Source: Pomphorhynchus laevis (taxonomy: Eukaryota > Acanthocephala > Palaeacanthocephala > Echinorhynchida > Pomphorhynchidae). Taken from it: a stretch of DNA of 64,000 bases. The stretch spans positions 124,001-188,000 of the forward strand of contig WNNJ02003440.1 in NCBI GenBank assembly GCA_012934845.2, given 5' to 3'. The translations under genes and the position numbers were made by a program. How positions within the stretch are numbered: the first letter of the stretch is position 1; each line of letters begins with the position of its first letter. A model generated the notes under the pieces. The model was given only the letters and a program-made list of their open reading frames with translations. It was not told the DNA's origin and ran no database searches. Below are positions 59,251 to 64,000 of this stretch, one piece after another.

Positions 59251-59912
59251 ATCAAATCAGCTAACTGAGTCTACGTATTTTATATAATTATAAAATAAAC
59301 AAAACATGATATTGCTAAATCAAAATTTAATAATTATTTAATAAAATTAATAATTGATTTTAGATTTTCTATAATTTAAATCAAGTTAAGAAAAATGAAA
59401 TTTAAAATAAACGTCATTTTTATGAATTGACTAATAAATAACAGACGTTAAATCAGAATAAGAATTAGAGGTCATCAGGAGGAACTGCTATTCTATCAGG
59501 TTTCGGCCCATAACTCATCTACCCAACATAGCAGCGGGGCCAAATACATGCTAATGATGTATTTCCTCTGAAATAACTATCTAGTATCTTATTCTAATAC
59601 AAAGTATATTATTTATTATCCATCCATAAAAAATTTCCGCTAATGATTTTAAATTTATTTTTAATATTATTGTGTTGATTTGTATATTTTACTATTTTCT
59701 GCTTGATGTTATTTTTATAGTAACCTAGTTTAAAATTTGTATCTAATAAATTATTTTAATTATTTTGAAGAAAGCCAATATCATTACATATTGTTGCAAT
59801 TCTTAAAATTTCATTATTTAATGTACTATATTTTATATTATATGGTATGCATGAATGCTCATGCAAACATATGTTTCATGTAAATTTAAATATGTCATCT
59901 TTACGATAAAAT
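59251..59912 (-). mobile_element. PLE terminal repeat and 3' end
   Basis: A well-preserved terminal repeat (59251-59605): ATCAAATCAGCTAACTGAGT, AGAGGTCATCAGGAGGAACT, TATCAGGTTTCGGCCCATAA and CATAGCAGCGGGGCCAAATA. It is followed by reversed PLE to GTCATCTTTACGATAAAATA, where MITE X begins. Confidence 0.8.
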
Positions 59913-59914
59913 AA

Positions 59915-60350
59915 TACGATGATCCATTATTGATAAATAATTATTGAAGGTGGACCAAAGAATTAAATCAGCTAACTGAGTCTACGTATTGTTATATAAT
60001 TATAAAATAAACAAAACATAATAATGCTAAATCAAAATTTAATAATTAAATAATAAAATTAATAATTGTTTTTAGATTTTCTATAATTTTAATCAAGTTA
60101 AAAATTAAAAATAAAAAATAAAATTTTAGATTTTCTATAATTTTAATCAAGTTAAAAAATAAAAATAAAAAATAAAATAAAAAGAGAGGAAATTATTTTT
60201 GATATTTCTCTAACTAATGTTATCATCTTCAGAAAATTTTAATTTTCTGAAGATTACTGTAATTTTCTGAAGATGCTTACAGAAGTTAATGAAATATCGA
60301 AAATAATTTCTTCTTTCATTTGATCCAAATCCAATAATTATTTGTTAAAG
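59915..60350. mobile_element. MITE X copy with PLE terminal repeat inserted
   Basis: Left arm GATGATCCATTATTGATAAA then TAATTATTGAAGGTGGACCA; right arm TTCTTTCATTTGATCCAAAT then CCAATAATTATTTGTT. Between them, at about 59962-60178, a partial PLE terminal repeat (TAAATCAGCTAACTGAGTCT) sits inside the left arm. The centre carries TTCAGAAAATTTTAATTTTC-TGAAGA palindromic text. Confidence 0.7.
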
Positions 60351-60364
60351 TTATTATTACATAT

Positions 60365-61345
60365 ATATGATTATCTATTTTTAAATATACAAATTAAATT
60401 TATTTTTATAACTCTTCTTTAATATCTTCCAAATCTAAATGTTTAAAAGCGTACTAAAATCACAAGTATTTTGATATATTCATTTTATTTTTGATTTTAT
60501 CAAATATATAGTCTTTCCAAATGTTTATCTTTGATGTATTTAAGCTTTTACTATTAATCTACTATTAATTTACTATTTAAAGTAAGCATTTAAGTCATTA
60601 TATAACAAATTGTAAATTTTATTTAAAAAGTTTAATCTATATTTATACCATTTTGATAGCATTTTCCTTAATTCATTGTTTTCAATTAATTCTAGATTAT
60701 GAGTGCATATATGTTCATTTATTTTATCAAAATTAAGACTTTTACAATTGCATTCAGTTTCTATGATTTTTCTAATATTATCATTACATATAGATTTCAA
60801 TTCTTTATTTATAATTACAAATTTTACGTCCTAATGGCGGTAACAACTTATACCTCATTTTATTAAATCTGATCCTATTAGTTCTTTACTTTTAGAATTA
60901 TTTTATTCTACCTATATTTACGTTTGTCGTGTCTAAAATTATAATGTGTCTTTTAAACACATTTAACGTGTCTAAAAGTCCGGCTATATTTATGTTATCT
61001 ATACATTTATTAATGAAATCTATGGCTAGTGTATATTTTTTCTTTTTATTATTAACATTTATTGTCCGATTATAGTATTTTATATTACAATAACTGTCTA
61101 TTATACCACTTAGCCTATCATAATCGTTAATTAACTTTTGATTTATTGAACAAATGATATCTTAAGAAAAACTTCTTATATTTACATAAAGATATTTTAG
61201 CTTAATATCACTTAAAAGTTGTTTTAATATTTCTTATTGTTCATTTATATACATATCTTTCTTAATATTTTTAACTATATTTTTCCTATTCCTTTTATCA
61301 CAATGACTTCTTGGTTTGCGCTTAACCGGATTATTATAATATAGT
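60365..61345 (-). mobile_element. PLE 5' half, minus strand
   Basis: Reversed PLE from the mid-ORF (TTGATATATTCATTTTATTT) to its 5' region (AACCGGATTATTATAATATA at 61324). A local insert near 60935-60985 holds AATGTGT-CTTTTAA-ACACATT. It forms a head-to-head inverted repeat with the following copy. Confidence 0.8.
60573..60800 (-). pseudogene. PLE RT N-terminal piece
   Basis: MKSICNDNIRKIIETECNCK, SLNFDKINEHICTHNLELIE, NNELRKMLSKWYKYRLNF. Matches SICNDNIRNIMETECNCKSL in the 23277 frame. GYKYRL has become WYKYRL. A short open remnant. Confidence 0.72.
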
Positions 61346-61539
61346 TGTTTATTATGTAATATACTACTTCTACCAATTCCTTGTACCACGTCATTCAATC
61401 CTAATGGGTACATGGAATAAAGCGTTTTAATCCAAAAATCTTCTTTTTCTAATAGTTTTTGATTATTATTTTATTATCTCTTAAAAGTTGTTTTAAACCA
61501 AGGAAATCTGGGATTCAGTGATTAAGCGTTTTGGATAAA

Positions 61540-63950
61540 AACGCTTTATAATCCGGTTAAACGCAAATTAAGAAGTCATGGCGATAAAGGAATAGGAAAA
61601 ATAGAGTTAAAAATATCAACTTTATAATATTATTATACAACTTTTAAGTGATAATAAGCTAAAAGATCTTTATGTAAATATAAGAAGTTTTTTTAAAGAT
61701 ATCATATGTTCAATAAATCAAAAGTTAATTAACGACTATGATAGGCTAAGTTGTATAATAGACAGTTATTGTAATACAAAATACTATAATCGTACAATAA
61801 ATGTTAATAATAACAATAGAAAATATACATTAACCATAAACTTCATTAATAAATGTATAGATAACATAAATATAGCCGGACTTTTAAATAATTCTAAAAG
61901 TAAAGAAATAATAGGGTCAGATTTAAGTAAATATATTCCTAAAATAAGGTATAAACTCCTACCATCATTAGGACGAAAAAATTGTAATTATAATAAAGAA
62001 TTAAAATCAATATGTAACGATAATATTAGAAACATGATGGAAACATAATGCAATTGTAAAAGTCTTAGTTTCGATAAAATAAATGAACATATATGTACCC
62101 ATAATCTAGAATTAATTGAAAATTGTGAATTAAGAAAGCTGCTATCAAAAGGGTATAAATATAGATTAAATAATAACAACGACAAAAATAAAATTTACAA
62201 TTCGTTATATAATAACTTAAATGATTACTTGAGAAAGCTGATTAATAGTGAAAGCTTGAGTATATTTAAGATTAACATTTGGAAAGATTATATATTTGAT
62301 AAAATCAAAAATAAAATGAAAATAACAAACAATTAAAAAAGGAAAAATAAAATTAATAAACATATATATACAGAACTTACTAAATTAAAAGATAACTATA
62401 TAATAACAACTATTGATAAAGCTAGTAATAACTTTGTCTTCATATGCAAAAAAGTTTTTTATGATATACTAATGAAAGAGGTTAATTCCAATGATTTAAA
62501 TGTAAATCCAACATATGAACGTAGTGAGTTAAGTTTAGAAACAATTATTACAAGTCCCTGTTCTATAATGGACAAAAAGGTATAAAGGTTGAATTAGATA
62601 ATAAAACTATACCTATATTATATTGGAATCCAAAATTACATAAAAATCCAATAAAACCTAGGTTCATATGTAGTGCGTTTAAATGTACATTAAAACCACT
62701 TTCTGTCTATATGAATAAAATACTTAAAGTAATTAAAGCACACTTTAAAAAATATTGCAAGGTAATCGAAATTAATACTGGTATAAAATCTATTTCAGTA
62801 TTAAATCTACAAAAGAATTTATAGAACAGACAAAAGGAATAAATTTTCAAAATATAAATACATACAATTTTAGTACTCTTTATAAAAATCTAGATTTAGT
62901 AGATATTAAAGAAGCGTTAGTAAAATTAATTAATCTTATATTCGGAAAAAGATATACATATATATGTTATAATAATTATAACGCCTATCTAACAAAAATT
63001 AAACCATCAAGTAAATATAAATATATAGATAAAATTGAATTAATAGAATCCTTAAATATTTTGATAAATCAAAATTATTTAAAAGTAGGGACATCTATAT
63101 TTAGACAAGTAAAAGGTGTTCCAATGGGTGGTAATAGTAGCCCAATTATAGCTGACTTGTTTTAGAGCTTTATAGAATATGAATTTGTTCATAACTGTGT
63201 AAAAACTAAATCTAAACAATATAAATATATGAAATACATGTTTCGATACATTGATGATATATGTGTATTTAATTCTAACTATTTAATTCTTATTCTTAAC
63301 AAAACCAATATTAATGATAAAGAAGGTGTATATCTAGATATGAACATTAAATTAACATTAACTAAAACTACGATTAATTTATATCGTAAAGATGTCATAT
63401 TAAAATTTACAAGAAACATATTCTTGCATGAGCATTCATGCACACCATATAATATAAAATATAATACATTAAATAATAAAATTTTAAGAATTTCAACTAT
63501 ATGTAATGATATTGGCTTTCTTCAAAATTATTTAAATAATTTAATAGATACATATTTTAATATGTATCTATTAAAGATGGATAATAAATAATATACTTTG
63601 TATTATAATAAGATACTAGATAGGTATTTCAGAGGAAATACATCATTAGCATATATTTGGCCCCGCTGCGATGTTGGGTAGAGGAGTTGGGTGCCGAAAC
63701 CTGATAGCATAGCAGTTCTTCCTGATGACCTCTAATTCTTATTCTGATACAACGTCTGTTATTTTTTAGTCAATTCATAAAAATGACTTTTTTTAATTTA
63801 AATTTTTTATTTTAACTTGATTTAAATTATAGAAAATCTAAAAACAATTATTAATTTTATTATTTTATTATTACTTTTTGATTTAGCATTATTATGTTTT
63901 GTTTAGTTTATAATTATATTAAATACGTAGACTCAGTTAGCTGATTTGAT
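61540..63950 (+). mobile_element. PLE, most complete copy with terminal repeat
   Basis: The longest continuous PLE in the window: 5' region (AATCCGGTTAAACGCAAATT), coding part from about 61660, YWNPKLHKNP near 62620, KGVPMGGNSSPIIADLF near 63115, FRYIDDICVF at 63240, end near 63590. Then the terminal repeat through GAAATACATCATTAGC, CCGAAACCTGATAGCATAGC and TCCTGATGACCTC to AGTTAGCTGATTTGAT at 63950. It has several stops and frame changes. No endonuclease domain follows the RT. Confidence 0.82.
63229..63591 (+). pseudogene. PLE RT motif C and thumb
   Basis: MKYMFRYIDDICVFNSNYLI, GVYLDMNIKLTLTKTTINLY, FTRNIFLHEHSCTPYNIKYN and DIGFLQNYLNNLIDTYFN. Intact YIDD. A deletion near the end removes the NIKQKIVKYINQHNN segment seen in other copies. 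Confidence 0.78.
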
Positions 63951-64000
63951 TTAATATGTCATCTTTACGATAAAAAAATTACGATGATCCATTATTGATA
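63951..64000. mobile_element. PLE scrap joined to MITE X arm, window edge
   Basis: AATATGTCATCTTTACGATA (PLE) is joined to ACGATGATCCATTATTGATA (MITE X arm). The same join occurs at 59890-59935, so both derive from one PLE that had MITE X inside, or one was copied from the other. Cut by the window end. Confidence 0.65.

Noticed and set aside
61988-62185. 65-residue minus ORF
   Set aside because: An antisense shadow of the PLE. The same shadow appears at 23513-23704 opposite the 23277 PLE frame.

Overview
This is a eukaryotic (invertebrate, probably arthropod) intergenic block that is very AT-rich and built almost entirely from nested, mostly dead transposable elements. I recognise no intact host gene, bacterial gene, rRNA or CRISPR array. 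The organism call is inference. It rests on the mix of LINE types, Penelope-like elements, a ZBED-type hAT transposase, tRNA-like repeats and splice-type signals around small ORFs; it cannot be narrowed further from the sequence.

Seven element groups explain most of the window. (1) LINE-A is a single-ORF non-LTR retrotransposon with an N-terminal Cys-rich CXC-like domain, a TQGDPLAM/YADD reverse transcriptase (RT) and a C-terminal CxC...RHN...LDI...DVxxF segment like the restriction-like endonuclease of R2-type LINEs. Nine larger copies plus one 80-bp orphan end lie at 2009, 7250, 14585, 15250, 28265, 34794, 43130, 45415, 46870 and 52962. (2) LINE-B has a zinc-knuckle ORF1 and an APE endonuclease (7440-10165, 42495, 45804). 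(3) LINE-C carries RPADI...DFAVTNPLQ (5440, 21551, 43640). (4) LINE-D is a CR1/Jockey-like element that is almost whole (16866-20455). (5) LINE-E is an L2/CR1-like element with a 3' stem-loop (34940, 35275-39200, 41455). (6) A Penelope-like element (PLE) with its own terminal repeat is scattered through the whole window and dominates 22.9-26 kb, 33.1-34.1 kb and 58.2-64 kb. (7) A fossil Gypsy-type LTR element lies at 10433-14377. Inverted-repeat MITE-like elements (107-1550, 27835-28187, and MITE X at 34625-39320, 57170 and 59915), a ZBED/hAT transposase relic (49430-50757) and tRNA-like repeats (57.4-58.1 kb) fill the rest.

Layout: 0-2 kb is an inverted-repeat element with a 30-unit minisatellite, then a PLE terminus. 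2-10.2 kb holds LINE-A, LINE-C and LINE-B. 10.4-14.4 kb is the Gypsy fossil. 14.4-20.6 kb is a PLE split by LINE-A and LINE-D. 20.6-22.9 kb holds an Hsp90-tail fragment and LINE-C. 22.9-26.8 kb is a tail-to-tail PLE pair and a segmental duplication. 28.3-31.7 kb is LINE-A. 34.6-39.3 kb is MITE X holding LINE-E. 42.5-49.4 kb is a mosaic of LINE-A, B, C and PLE. 49.4-50.8 kb is hAT. 51-58 kb is mainly AT-rich DNA with duplications, including a duplicated short ORF with a signal-peptide look. 58.2-64 kb is PLE, with a head-to-head pair at 60.4-63.6 kb.

The most interesting observations are: 5' tandem units in two LINE-A copies that carry the start of the ORF with the 5' UTR; a conserved multi-stem structure in the PLE terminal repeat; ORFs that run through element-element junctions; a 3' stem-loop marking LINE-E ends; and a small tandemly duplicated secreted-protein-like ORF near 55 kb.
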